A stretch of 64,000 nucleotides of DNA from contig JAFXYB010000029.1 of NCBI GenBank assembly GCA_017541975.1, positions 1 through 64,000 on the forward strand, given 5' to 3'. Positions 44,609 through 53,465 of this stretch are shown piece after piece (positions within the stretch are counted from its first letter, which is position 1; every line of letters begins with the position of its first letter). The DNA is from a bacterium. Lineage in GTDB: Bacteria > Bacillota_I > Bacilli_A > Izemoplasmatales > UBA1188. The notes under the pieces were generated by a model. That model saw nothing but the letters and a program-made list of their open reading frames with translations, did not search any database and was not told the origin of the DNA. The position numbers and the translations under genes were made by a program.

Positions 44609-45499
44609 ATGCCAAAAATAAAACTTATTACTGACTCTACAGTTGACTTATCAAAAGAGCTTATAAAAGAATTAGATCTTGAAATCATTCCTTTAGTGGT
44701 TTCTTTTGAGGGCGATGACACAACATACTATGATGGCGTAAATATCCATCAAAAAGATATAATTGAAAAAGTTAAAAAGAATGGAAAACTTCCTGCCACA
44801 AGTTGTATTGGCCCTGGAAAATTTGAAGAAGTTTTCAATGAATATATTGATAAAGGTTATGAAATTATTTATTGCGGTATTGGCTCTAAACTCTCAAGTT
44901 CTTATCAATCAGTGCTTCTTGGTAGAGATGCATGTAAGAACCCTGAACTAGTTACAGTCCTCGATTCAAATAACCTTTCTAGCGCAACTGGCCTAGTATT
45001 ATTAAAGGTTAGAGATTTCGTTAACCAAGGACTATCTCGTGCTGAAATCGAAGAAAAAGTAAATAAAGAAATAACTCCAAACATCCATGCATCATTTTGT
45101 ATTGATACGACAGATTATATGGTTAAAGGCGGAAGATGCAGTGCTCTTACAGGTTTTATTGCGAAGATCTTCTCAATTAAGCCAATAATTGTTGTATCAG
45201 AAGGCAAACTCTTAGTTGGTAAAAAACCTATAGGCAATATCAACGTTGCGATTAAGACAATCTATACAGATATGATGAAAGAAATTGGCGATTGTGATTT
45301 AGATTATTTAATGGTTACTCATTTCTTATCTGATCCAGCTGCTAAATATATAATTCCTATCATCGAAGAAACAACTAAATTTAAACATATCTATAATACA
45401 CCAGCTGGTTCGGTAATTGGTTCTCACTGTGGACCTGGCACAATTGGTCTATTATATATGGTTAAACCAAAAGTTGAAAAAGAAAGGAAGAAAAAATAA
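44609..45499 (+). CDS. DegV family fatty-acid-binding protein
   Basis: 296 aa. DegV proteins bind fatty acids and, as FakB, present them to the kinase FakA for phospholipid synthesis. Landmarks are KLITDSTVDLSKEL at the start, TSCIGPGKFEEVF (about residue 65), GSKLSSSYQSV (about 93), VKGGRCSALTGFIA (about 170) and HCGPGTIGLLY near the end. The start is ATG 44609 behind GGGAGG (44595-44600); an open frame from 44546 precedes that site. No fakA is seen in the window. The rimO gene begins one base after its stop. Confidence 0.9.
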   Translation: MPKIKLITDSTVDLSKELIKELDLEIIPLVVSFEGDDTTYYDGVNIHQKDIIEKVKKNGKLPATSCIGPGKFEEVFNEYIDKGYEIIYCGIGSKLSSSYQSVLLGRDACKNPELVTVLDSNNLSSATGLVLLKVRDFVNQGLSRAEIEEKVNKEITPNIHASFCIDTTDYMVKGGRCSALTGFIAKIFSIKPIIVVSEGKLLVGKKPIGNINVAIKTIYTDMMKEIGDCDLDYLMVTHFLSDPAAKYIIPIIEETTKFKHIYNTPAGSVIGSHCGPGTIGLLYMVKPKVEKERKKK

Positions 45500-45500
45500 G

Positions 45501-46811
45501 ATGAAGGTGGGAATGATATCTCTTGGTTGCAGTAAAAACCAAATAGATTCAGAAATGATTCTAGGTCTTCTAACCAAAGATAATTTCACCATCACCCAAT
45601 ATCAAGAAGAAGCTGATTTAATTATTATTAATACTTGTGGTTTTATTGATAGCGCGAAAAATGAAGCACTTGAAGAAATATCAAGAGTAATAAGCGAAAA
45701 AAGAAGCAATCAAAAACTTGTAGTTTGTGGATGTCTTGCCCAAAGATATAAAGATTTTTTAGAATATAATTTTAAAGATATAGATTTAGTAATATCAATA
45801 AATGAATATCCTAAATTCGGTGAACTTATTTCTCACCTTTTTGCATATGATAATACTAATGAATCTTTATCTTTCCATAGTCGTATTTTGATTTCATCAA
45901 AACACGCTCCATATGTAAGAATTGCCGATGGCTGTAATAACCACTGTGCTTTCTGTGCAATTCCTCTAATTAGAGGTAAATACATATCAAGAGAAATGGA
46001 AGATATTCTAGATGAAGTAAAGGGTCTTGTTAATAATGGTGCTAAAGAAATCAATCTCATTGCTCAAGATACATCAAAATATGGTGTAGATAATTACCAT
46101 AAACTTATGCTTCCAAGTCTCTTAAAAGAGATAACTAAAATAGATGGCATATTCATGATTAGAATATTCTATATCTATCCTGAATCAATCACTGATGAAT
46201 TAATTGATGTAATCAAGAATAATAAAAATATCGCTCCATATTTTGATATTCCACTCCAACATGCATCAAATAAGATATTAAAATATATGAATAGGCATTC
46301 TACAAAAGAATCATCTACTCTTATCATTAGTAAAATTAGAAAAGAAATCCCAAATGCCGTAATAAGAACTACACTTATGGTTGGCTTCCCATATGAAACT
46401 AAAAAAGATTTTGATGAACTTATAGATTTCGTTAAAGAGATGAGGTTCTTCCATATGGGTGCATTTATGTATTCACGTGAAGAAGATACCCCTTCATATG
46501 ATATGAAACATAGAGTTCCTAAATTTGTCTCAAAAAAGAGATATAGTATACTAATGGAAACTCAAGAAAAAATCGCTTTAGAAGAAAAGAAGAAATTAAT
46601 AGGAAATGTTTATGAAGCACTTGTCGATTCATATGAGAGTGATTCATTCACATATAGCCTAAGAAATTATATGTTTGCTCCTGATGATGTCGATAGTTCC
46701 ATTATCGCCACATGCCCATTTGAAAATGACATCAAATTAGGAGATATTGTAAAAGTAAAGATTATAGATGCTACAGCATATGAACTGTTTGGCGAAATAG
46801 TTGAGGTATAA
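45501..46811 (+). CDS. rimO: Ribosomal protein S12 methylthiotransferase RimO
   Basis: Radical-SAM enzyme that adds a methylthio group to an aspartate of ribosomal protein S12. 436 aa. The N-terminal UPF0004 domain has SLGCSKNQIDSE, NTCGFIDSAK and VVCGCLAQRY, providing the second cluster's cysteines. The radical-SAM cluster is CNNHCAFCAIPLIRG (about residues 148-162). A TRAM domain ends the protein (about 375-436). The CGFI and IPLIRG forms favour RimO over MiaB. It starts one base after degV and is followed two bases later by the DUF368 gene. Confidence 0.93.
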   Translation: MKVGMISLGCSKNQIDSEMILGLLTKDNFTITQYQEEADLIIINTCGFIDSAKNEALEEISRVISEKRSNQKLVVCGCLAQRYKDFLEYNFKDIDLVISINEYPKFGELISHLFAYDNTNESLSFHSRILISSKHAPYVRIADGCNNHCAFCAIPLIRGKYISREMEDILDEVKGLVNNGAKEINLIAQDTSKYGVDNYHKLMLPSLLKEITKIDGIFMIRIFYIYPESITDELIDVIKNNKNIAPYFDIPLQHASNKILKYMNRHSTKESSTLIISKIRKEIPNAVIRTTLMVGFPYETKKDFDELIDFVKEMRFFHMGAFMYSREEDTPSYDMKHRVPKFVSKKRYSILMETQEKIALEEKKKLIGNVYEALVDSYESDSFTYSLRNYMFAPDDVDSSIIATCPFENDIKLGDIVKVKIIDATAYELFGEIVEV

Positions 46812-46813
46812 AT

Positions 46814-47833
46814 ATGCAAGAAAAAGAAAGCTTTATTTCTCTATTTTTTAAAGGGATCTTAATAGGTATTGCAAATATGATCGCTGGTATTAGTGGTGGT
46901 ACCATCGCTTTTATTACTGGCGTATATGAAAAGATGGTTAAATCTCTTGCGAACCTCACCAAGAAATTTGGACCTAATTTTGGATATTTAATTCAAATAT
47001 TCTTAGGTGTTGGTGTTGGATTTGTTGGAGCATCTAGAGTTCTCGATATCGCCTTTAGTCATATAATCTTGGAGATGATTTGTCTATTCTCTGGAATCTT
47101 GCTTGGTGGTATCTGGAATGACAAAGAAGAATATAAAACTATCTATAGAAGCGGAAAGAAAAGGACATATATCATTTCATTCTTAATCGCCTTTGGTGCA
47201 ATAATGCTCTTAACACTCGTCAATCAACTATTAACTGAGAGCGACCTTGAAGGAATAACTCAAAGAAACGATGAAAGATGGAATGATGTTACTATTATGC
47301 AGATGGGAATACTATTCTTCGCAATTATCTTTGGCGCAACAGCAATGATATTCCCTGGCATTTCTGGATCGCTTTGTTTTATGGTATTTGGTATATATTA
47401 TCCTGTATTAAATGCGATGAGTGATATCACTAATATCTCTAAATACCAAGATCCTGGATTTGCATTTAATCTAATTAAAATAATGATTCCACTGATTGTC
47501 GGTGGAGCATTATCCCTCATATTTATTTCAAAGCCTATCAATAAAGCTTTTGAAAAGCATCGAGATATCTGTATGTATTTGATATTTGGATTCTTAATCG
47601 CATCTATCATCTCGATGTTTATTCTTAATTTCCATGATATTCAAATACAATTTACTTGGTGGCATTTACTACTCGCATTACTTGTATTCTTACCTGCTGG
47701 GTTCTTCGCATCAGTACTCCTTCACCTTTCGAAACTTAAAGTACAGAAGCGAAGAGAAGAAAGACATGCTCAAAAAGAAGAACTAGAGGCTAAAATCCAA
47801 GAAGAAACTGAAACACAAGATGTAAGTGAATAG
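46814..47833 (+). CDS. DUF368 membrane protein (PopT-like undecaprenyl phosphate transporter)
   Basis: 339 aa with about eight to ten membrane helices. The duplicated family motifs are visible: GIANMIAGISGGTIAFITGVYE (about residues 14-35) and ATAMIFPGISGSLCFMVFGIYY (about 175-196). DUF368 proteins have been identified as undecaprenyl phosphate translocases (PopT) that recycle the lipid carrier for wall synthesis. The C-terminal tail is charged and cytoplasmic. It starts two bases after rimO. A two-way terminator follows. Confidence 0.9.
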   Translation: MQEKESFISLFFKGILIGIANMIAGISGGTIAFITGVYEKMVKSLANLTKKFGPNFGYLIQIFLGVGVGFVGASRVLDIAFSHIILEMICLFSGILLGGIWNDKEEYKTIYRSGKKRTYIISFLIAFGAIMLLTLVNQLLTESDLEGITQRNDERWNDVTIMQMGILFFAIIFGATAMIFPGISGSLCFMVFGIYYPVLNAMSDITNISKYQDPGFAFNLIKIMIPLIVGGALSLIFISKPINKAFEKHRDICMYLIFGFLIASIISMFILNFHDIQIQFTWWHLLLALLVFLPAGFFASVLLHLSKLKVQKRREERHAQKEELEAKIQEETETQDVSE

Positions 47834-47865
47834 AAAAAAGATGATTCAAACGAATCATCTTTTTT
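47834..47865. terminator. Shared terminator between convergent genes
   Basis: AAAAAAGATGATTC (47834-47847) pairs with GAATCATCTTTTTT (47852-47865) around AAAC. A and T runs on both sides let it serve the plus-strand DUF368 gene and the minus-strand glycosidase. Confidence 0.88.
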
Positions 47866-47887
47866 CTTTAACCTTTATAATGTCCTT

Positions 47888-50365
47888 TTATTCTTCGTTG
47901 AACATATCAGGTTTAATTCTCTTAGCAACGTTAGATTCAACTACGCTTCTAATGATATTAGCGCAAGCTCTATCTAATTGTTCTTGAGTGATTACACCTT
48001 TCTTAACGCCAGCAGCAACTTTGTTTACGCATCCGCCACCACCTGGCATAATGTAGTCGTTACCGATTGCAACTGCAGTTGCAGTATCGCCGTGTCCGCC
48101 AACTGTACTACTCCAGTCAGTCATTACAACACCTTCGAATCCCCATTCATTTCTGAGCGCCTTAGTACATAGATCATATAAATCTGGTGTATAGATACCA
48201 TTTACTAAGTTATAAGATGTCATAACTGATTTAACTTGAGATTCTTTAACGCAGATTTCAAATCCTTTGAGATAGATTTCTCTTAAAGCTCTTTCATGAA
48301 CGCGTGAGTTAGAATTATTTCTGTTGTCTTCTTGGTTGTTACATGCAAAGTGTTTGATTGTTGTGTAGTTACCAGGGATAGTATGAACACCTCTTGTAAT
48401 AGCAGCAGCAGTCTTACCAGATACAACTGGATCTTCAGAATAATATTCAAAGTTACGTCCACAGAGTGGGTTTCTATGAATATTTAGAGCTGGTGCTAAC
48501 CAATAAGTGATATTGTATTCATCCATTTCTTTAGATACTGCAGCACCGATTTCTTCACAAAGTTCTTCGTTCCAAGTTTGAGCGATAGAAGTACCTACTG
48601 GGAATGAAGTACAGTATTGATACATCTTTTCATCTCTTCCTTCTTTTTGAAGAACAAATTTAAGAATGAATTCAGGCATAGTGTTCCAGAAACTCATAAG
48701 GTAACTGCCTCTTACGAATTTGAGTTTGCCTTTTGGAGTGATTGCTGATTCTCTTAAAAGTCTAAGTCCAGCAGGACCATCAGCCATGCTTACGTTGATC
48801 AAACCTTTATCGTAGAATTTATCTGTAGATCTTCCTACTGCACCAGGAGTATAGAGTTTATCAGTAGACATCATTCCACCAAAGCCCATACCGCAGCATA
48901 CTGTAGCTTTTTCTTTATTGTTGAGTTTAGCCATAATTTCATCAACTTCTGCACTATGGAAGATTTCAGGATCCTTATATTCAACAACTCTAGTCTTAAC
49001 ATCAGCTGCCTTCATTGCAAGTTTGAAAGCACCATCAAGACTATCTTCGTTTTCTCTTGTTACAGGAGCGAGTTCTTCAAATTCTGATTGAATCTTACAG
49101 ATGTTAGTGAGTTTTTCTGTTACAGCTGTTTCATCAAGAGTTATTACAGCACCAGGAGTAGTGTTATTAGATGCATTACCAACTCTTAAAATATAATCGC
49201 CTTTTTCAAGGAGATATTCTGCAGTTGCTTCTTTATAAGATGCAAGTTCGCACATGCAGAATTCGATTGTTAGAGTTTGTTTTTCACTAGGTTTTAATTC
49301 TTTAGTCTTCTTGTAAGCTACAAGTCTTTGATATTCTTTTGGAAGTTCTCCAGCTGGAGCACTTGAATAAACTTGTACAACTTCTTTACCAGCATATTCA
49401 CCAGTATTAGTTACTTCAACATCAAGACTAACTTTCATACCATCAAGCTTAGCTCCTACAGTCTTAATATCGAATGTAGTATAAGATAGACCAAATCCGA
49501 AATGATAACGAGGTTCAACTTTATAAGTATCATAGTAACGATAACCTACATAGATACCTTCATGATAATATTCATTCTTAGTATCGCCATTTCTGTATGA
49601 GAATTCATCACCATATGGGATATCTTTATAATCTTTTGCCCAAGAGTCTGTGAGTTTACCACTTGGTGAAACTTTACCACTTACGAGATCAGCAAAAGCA
49701 CGTCCACCTTCTTGGCCTTGTTGACAGAAGAAGATGATTGCAGATAAATTAACATCATCAATAGTAGATAGGCTCATATAAGATCCAGAGTTAATAACGA
49801 GGATTGAATTCTTGTAAGATTCAGCCATCTTTTTGATTGAATTGATTTCAATTTCCTGAAGATCAAATTCACCTTTTTCAATCTTCTTATCAGCACCTTC
49901 ACCAGCTTGACGTGAAACTACGTAGATTGCAGTATCGCAGTCACTTGCCTTAACTTCCTCATCAGTAATTTCTTTTCCTGCAGGAGGTGTGAATGGATTA
50001 GCCATTGAGTTGATAAGAGAAATTAATCCTCTGTGGTGTTTCTTGTAGTATACATATGCATCTTGGCATTCCTTTTCAAATGCTTCAATCCATGGCATTG
50101 ATGTGATTTCAAAGCCAGCATTTTGCATACCTTCTAAGATAGTAATTGGATGTCTTTCATTAACTTCACCAGATCCACTACCACCTTTGATAGTTTGAGA
50201 TACGCCTGCTCCATAAAGAGCAATCTTTTTTCCTTTTAAAGGAAGAGCGCCATCGTTTTTTAAAAGAACGATACTTTCAAGAGCGGCTCTATAAGATACT
50301 TCTTTGTTTTCGAGCTCTCTCTTTGTTACGTCAGTGTTTTTCTGAACGTTTGCAAATCTTTGCAT
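47888..50365 (-). CDS. GH3 beta-glucosidase with permuted domain order
   Basis: 825-aa glycoside hydrolase family 3 enzyme without signal peptide, so cytoplasmic. The usual C-terminal half comes first: the alpha/beta sandwich with SIVLLKNDGALPL (about residue 30) and HFGFGLSYTTF plus a fibronectin-like domain (about 290-400). The catalytic barrel lies at the C-terminus: ADGPAGLRL, APALNIHRNPLCGRNFEYYSED (about 640), KHFACNNQEDNR (about 690) and GVVMTDW with the nucleophile Asp (about 770). Such reversed GH3 enzymes are known in ruminal and gut Clostridia. Substrates are probably imported beta-glucosides. AAGGAGAAT precedes the start. Confidence 0.92.
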   Translation of the reverse strand: MQRFANVQKNTDVTKRELENKEVSYRAALESIVLLKNDGALPLKGKKIALYGAGVSQTIKGGSGSGEVNERHPITILEGMQNAGFEITSMPWIEAFEKECQDAYVYYKKHHRGLISLINSMANPFTPPAGKEITDEEVKASDCDTAIYVVSRQAGEGADKKIEKGEFDLQEIEINSIKKMAESYKNSILVINSGSYMSLSTIDDVNLSAIIFFCQQGQEGGRAFADLVSGKVSPSGKLTDSWAKDYKDIPYGDEFSYRNGDTKNEYYHEGIYVGYRYYDTYKVEPRYHFGFGLSYTTFDIKTVGAKLDGMKVSLDVEVTNTGEYAGKEVVQVYSSAPAGELPKEYQRLVAYKKTKELKPSEKQTLTIEFCMCELASYKEATAEYLLEKGDYILRVGNASNNTTPGAVITLDETAVTEKLTNICKIQSEFEELAPVTRENEDSLDGAFKLAMKAADVKTRVVEYKDPEIFHSAEVDEIMAKLNNKEKATVCCGMGFGGMMSTDKLYTPGAVGRSTDKFYDKGLINVSMADGPAGLRLLRESAITPKGKLKFVRGSYLMSFWNTMPEFILKFVLQKEGRDEKMYQYCTSFPVGTSIAQTWNEELCEEIGAAVSKEMDEYNITYWLAPALNIHRNPLCGRNFEYYSEDPVVSGKTAAAITRGVHTIPGNYTTIKHFACNNQEDNRNNSNSRVHERALREIYLKGFEICVKESQVKSVMTSYNLVNGIYTPDLYDLCTKALRNEWGFEGVVMTDWSSTVGGHGDTATAVAIGNDYIMPGGGGCVNKVAAGVKKGVITQEQLDRACANIIRSVVESNVAKRIKPDMFNEE

Positions 50366-50487
50366 TAACCTATTCTCCTTATTTAAATTAAAATATTTTT
50401 AACTCTAAAAATATTATAACTTAAAAATATTCAAATATCAAAGAAAATGTGAATTAATAGTGGAATAGGGCTAAAAACAGAAAAATA

Positions 50488-50509
50488 AAAAGGGTTTAGA
50501 AACCCTTTT
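50488..50509 (-). terminator. Terminator after trpS
   Basis: AAAGGGTT and AACCCTTT arms lie directly beyond the trpS stop on the minus strand, with a run that reads TATTTTTC in the transcript. Confidence 0.75.
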
Positions 50510-50513
50510 ATAT

Positions 50514-51506
50514 TTAATTTCTACCAAGACCAATTCTTTTATAAACCTTGCTTAGTTTCTTTCTTGCGATTGAATATGCGTAATCTCTTCCCTCATCTAA
50601 GATTCTATCAAGTTCTGGAGATTTGATTATCTCATAGTACTTAGTTTGAATCTTTTCGAGAGTAGAACCAACGATTTCTGCAAGATCTTCTTTGAACTCT
50701 TTATATCCAAGTCCTTCATATTTCTTTTCTATTTCTTCATATGATAATCCAGAAAGATTAGAATAAATTGTCATAAGATTCGCAAGAGCTCCTTGGTTTT
50801 CTTTGTCATACTTTACTACACCTAGAGAATCTGTGACAGCTCTTTTAATCTTATTTTTAGCTTCGTTTATATCATCTAAGAGGGTGATATAACCTTTTGG
50901 ATTTGGATCTGTTTTACTCATCTTATGTGCTGGATCTTGTAGGCTCATGATTCTAGCCCCTGCCTTCATGATGAGTGGTTCAGGTACTGTGAATGTTTCG
51001 CCATATTTATTGTTGAATCTAATGGCGATATCACGAGTAAGTTCAACGTGTTGCTTTTGGTCTTCACCAACAGGTACATAGTTTGCATCATAAAGAAGTA
51101 TATCTGAAGCCATAAGACATGGGTATGTTAAAAGACCAGTAGAAACAGTTAGACCTTGTTTAACACTCTTTTCTTTAAATTGAATCATTCTTTCCATTTC
51201 ACCGATATATGAATTGCATTCAAGAACAAATGATAATTCTGAATGGCATGGAACTTCTGATTGAATAAAGATATGAGTTCTAACTGGATCTAATCCTACT
51301 GCAATATAAAGTGCGGCAAGAGATCTGATATCTTTCTTTAATTCTTGCCTATCGATTGGTACTGTGATTGAGTGAAGGTCCGCAACAAACACAATGATAT
51401 CTGCATCTTTGTATTCATTTTGAAGTTTTACAAAGTTTTGCATCGCTCCAAGATAGTTTCCTAGTGTTGGGACATTTGATGGTTTGATTCCTGATAATAT
51501 TCTCAT
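50514..51506 (-). CDS. trpS: Tryptophanyl-tRNA synthetase
   Basis: Charges tRNA-Trp. 330 aa, typical for the class Ic enzyme. The HIGH equivalent is in SNVPTLGNYLGA (about residues 9-20), and the KMSKS loop is HKMSKTDPNPKG (about 190-201). GEDQKQHVELTRDIA (about 145) is characteristic of TrpRS. The start is ATG at 51506 with AAGGAGG just upstream; the frame extends farther 5' only because the T-box leader lacks stops. Expression is controlled by the T-box leader upstream. Confidence 0.95.
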   Translation of the reverse strand: MRILSGIKPSNVPTLGNYLGAMQNFVKLQNEYKDADIIVFVADLHSITVPIDRQELKKDIRSLAALYIAVGLDPVRTHIFIQSEVPCHSELSFVLECNSYIGEMERMIQFKEKSVKQGLTVSTGLLTYPCLMASDILLYDANYVPVGEDQKQHVELTRDIAIRFNNKYGETFTVPEPLIMKAGARIMSLQDPAHKMSKTDPNPKGYITLLDDINEAKNKIKRAVTDSLGVVKYDKENQGALANLMTIYSNLSGLSYEEIEKKYEGLGYKEFKEDLAEIVGSTLEKIQTKYYEIIKSPELDRILDEGRDYAYSIARKKLSKVYKRIGLGRN

Positions 51507-51524
51507 GAGATTCCTCCTTAAAAA

Positions 51525-51725
51525 TAAAAATCGCCCTTCATGTAAAGGACGATTTAATAACCGTGGTGCCACCTTAATTCTTCTTCAAGTGAAGAAGCAC
51601 TTTTGGTATTCATATTTTAGACTCTAAATAAACCCAATTCATAAATGAGTTATTATCATCTTCCAGCCTAGGATGAATTCTCTTTTAATAATTATTCATT
51701 TATTACTAATTTTATTTATATTAAC
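51525..51725 (-). ncRNA. T-box leader for trpS, Trp specifier
   Basis: On the minus strand the T-box sequence AAGGTGGCACCACGG lies at about 51584-51569 and can pair with the uncharged tRNA acceptor end. It is followed by a terminator hairpin (AATCGTCCTTTACATGAAGG and complement, then T-rich). In stem I the specifier codon reads TGG (51636-51634) within AATTGGGTT, which matches tryptophan. Uncharged tRNA-Trp should allow readthrough into trpS. A TTGACA (51766-51761) just after the nptA stop is the likely -35 box. Confidence 0.93.
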
Positions 51726-51770
51726 GTCTATACATAGCATTTTAATACAAACTTTTATTTTGTCAACTAT

Positions 51771-53465
51771 TTACTCACCTTTTGTGCCTGTAATCATTGT
51801 AGACATCATATGTGGGTCAATAATCATCTGGCAAATATTAGTTGCGTGGTCTGAGATTCTTTCAAGGTTAGATACGATATCGATATATAGAATATCAAGT
51901 TGTGAAACTTCACCAACCTTTAAGTACGAGTGAACATTAAGTCTATATTCTTTTTCCATCTGATTAACTATTTCTTCGCGTTTGATAACGTTTTGAGATA
52001 GAAGAAGATCATTGAGTTCAAAGGCAGTAACTGAATCTTTTACTTGGCTTCTACAGATATTGAAGAACTTGAGTAGTGCTGAATGCATTTCATCACTCAT
52101 GACATTCTTTTCTTCATAATAACGTTTTAAGTATTCGGAGAAGTTTACAGCGTGGTCTGCGATACGTTCAAAGTCACGGATAGCATCTATATATTGCGTT
52201 TGAAGATAAGCATCTTTTCTATTTAAGTGTATCTCACTTATCTGCATAATGTAATCATGTATTAAGTGTTCACATAAATCGACGTTCTCTTCTTCAGCAT
52301 TGATATCATTGAAGTAACTTTCGTTGTTTTCGTTGAAATATAGGATAGATGTATCGTACATTTTAACGATAATATTGTTCATCTCGAGAATGGCATGTCT
52401 TGCGGCTTCAAGTGCTAAAGATGGGCTCTTTAATAACTCTTTATTGAGCTTTTCTGCAAGAAGTTCTTTTCTTTCCTCTTCAGGTAAAATCTTATTGATT
52501 AAAAGTACGATATATTTTAATAGAAGTAGGGCAACTGTTGAACCAATAATATTGAAGAATGTGTGGAAGAAGGCAAGAATGAATTTATTTCTTGTGACAA
52601 ACACAGCTTCCTCAATTAATAAGAAGAGTTTTGATACTGGTACTGTAAGAGGAAGGAAGAGTATTGCACCAATTAGTATTACAAATGTATTCGCAATTGC
52701 AGCTTTTTTAGCTGCCTTATTACCACCAAGTGATGCGAGGAAGGCAGTAATAGTAGTTCCAATATTTGAACCGATAATAAGAGCGATTGCCGATGCGAGG
52801 GTCATCGCATTAGTTGAAATATACAATTCTTGAACGATACCGATAAAGGCACCTGATGATTGAATGATGGCGGTAAGTATCATACCAGTCAAGAAACTTA
52901 AGAAGAGGTTATCGCCGAGAGTTGTCATGATGTTATTGAACCAGTCTGTCTCAGCGAATGAACCGAATGATATACTCATAAGTTCTAGACCGAAGAATAA
53001 GAAACCGATACCGGTTATAATTCTTCCAGATAGTTTCCATTTTCTACTATTTATAAGCATTACTACGAAGGCGCCAACAAAGATTAATGGAAGGCATACT
53101 AATGATACTACATCTAGTGAGATGATATAGGCAAGGGCAGTTGTACCGATATGGGCACCGATCATTATTGGAAGAGCGTGCTTTAAATCTAATAGTCCTG
53201 CGCTAATTAGACCTACTACGATTACTGTAGTTGCGCTTGATGATTGAATAATAAGAGTGATTAAGAATCCAATTAAGAATCCTTTGAAGATATTATCAGT
53301 TGCCTTAGTTACTATTTCTTTAAGTCTACTACCAGCAAGTGAATTGAGTGAAGAAGACATGAGGTTTAGACCATATAGGAATATACCGAGTCCTCCAAGG
53401 ATAACGGAGATGATTGTAAAAGTCTTGGCATCTCCAATTTCAAGTAAAGAATAGAAGTTATTCAT
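51771..53465 (-). CDS. Na+/phosphate cotransporter family protein with PhoU domain
   Basis: 564 aa. The N-terminal 330 residues have about eight to nine membrane helices with two inverted Na/Pi repeats: IIQSSSATTVIVVGLI (about 70-85) and IIQSSGAFIGIVQE (about 205-218). Residues about 345-560 form two PhoU-like helical bundles with a (D/E)xxxDxxRIxDHA pattern (DAIRDFERIADHAVNF and DIVSNLERISDHATNI). It should import phosphate with sodium or act in phosphate sensing. Its start overlaps the end of pepF by eight bases. Confidence 0.92.
   Translation of the reverse strand: MNNFYSLLEIGDAKTFTIISVILGGLGIFLYGLNLMSSSLNSLAGSRLKEIVTKATDNIFKGFLIGFLITLIIQSSSATTVIVVGLISAGLLDLKHALPIMIGAHIGTTALAYIISLDVVSLVCLPLIFVGAFVVMLINSRKWKLSGRIITGIGFLFFGLELMSISFGSFAETDWFNNIMTTLGDNLFLSFLTGMILTAIIQSSGAFIGIVQELYISTNAMTLASAIALIIGSNIGTTITAFLASLGGNKAAKKAAIANTFVILIGAILFLPLTVPVSKLFLLIEEAVFVTRNKFILAFFHTFFNIIGSTVALLLLKYIVLLINKILPEEERKELLAEKLNKELLKSPSLALEAARHAILEMNNIIVKMYDTSILYFNENNESYFNDINAEEENVDLCEHLIHDYIMQISEIHLNRKDAYLQTQYIDAIRDFERIADHAVNFSEYLKRYYEEKNVMSDEMHSALLKFFNICRSQVKDSVTAFELNDLLLSQNVIKREEIVNQMEKEYRLNVHSYLKVGEVSQLDILYIDIVSNLERISDHATNICQMIIDPHMMSTMITGTKGE

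Noticed and set aside
51507-51572. N-terminal extension of trpS
   Set aside because: The extra codons come from the T-box terminator and antiterminator; the SD and family start point to 51506.
52324-53454. Several plus-strand open frames opposite the Na/Pi transporter gene
   Set aside because: They lie opposite a clear transporter gene, have hydrophobic antisense composition and no start signals.
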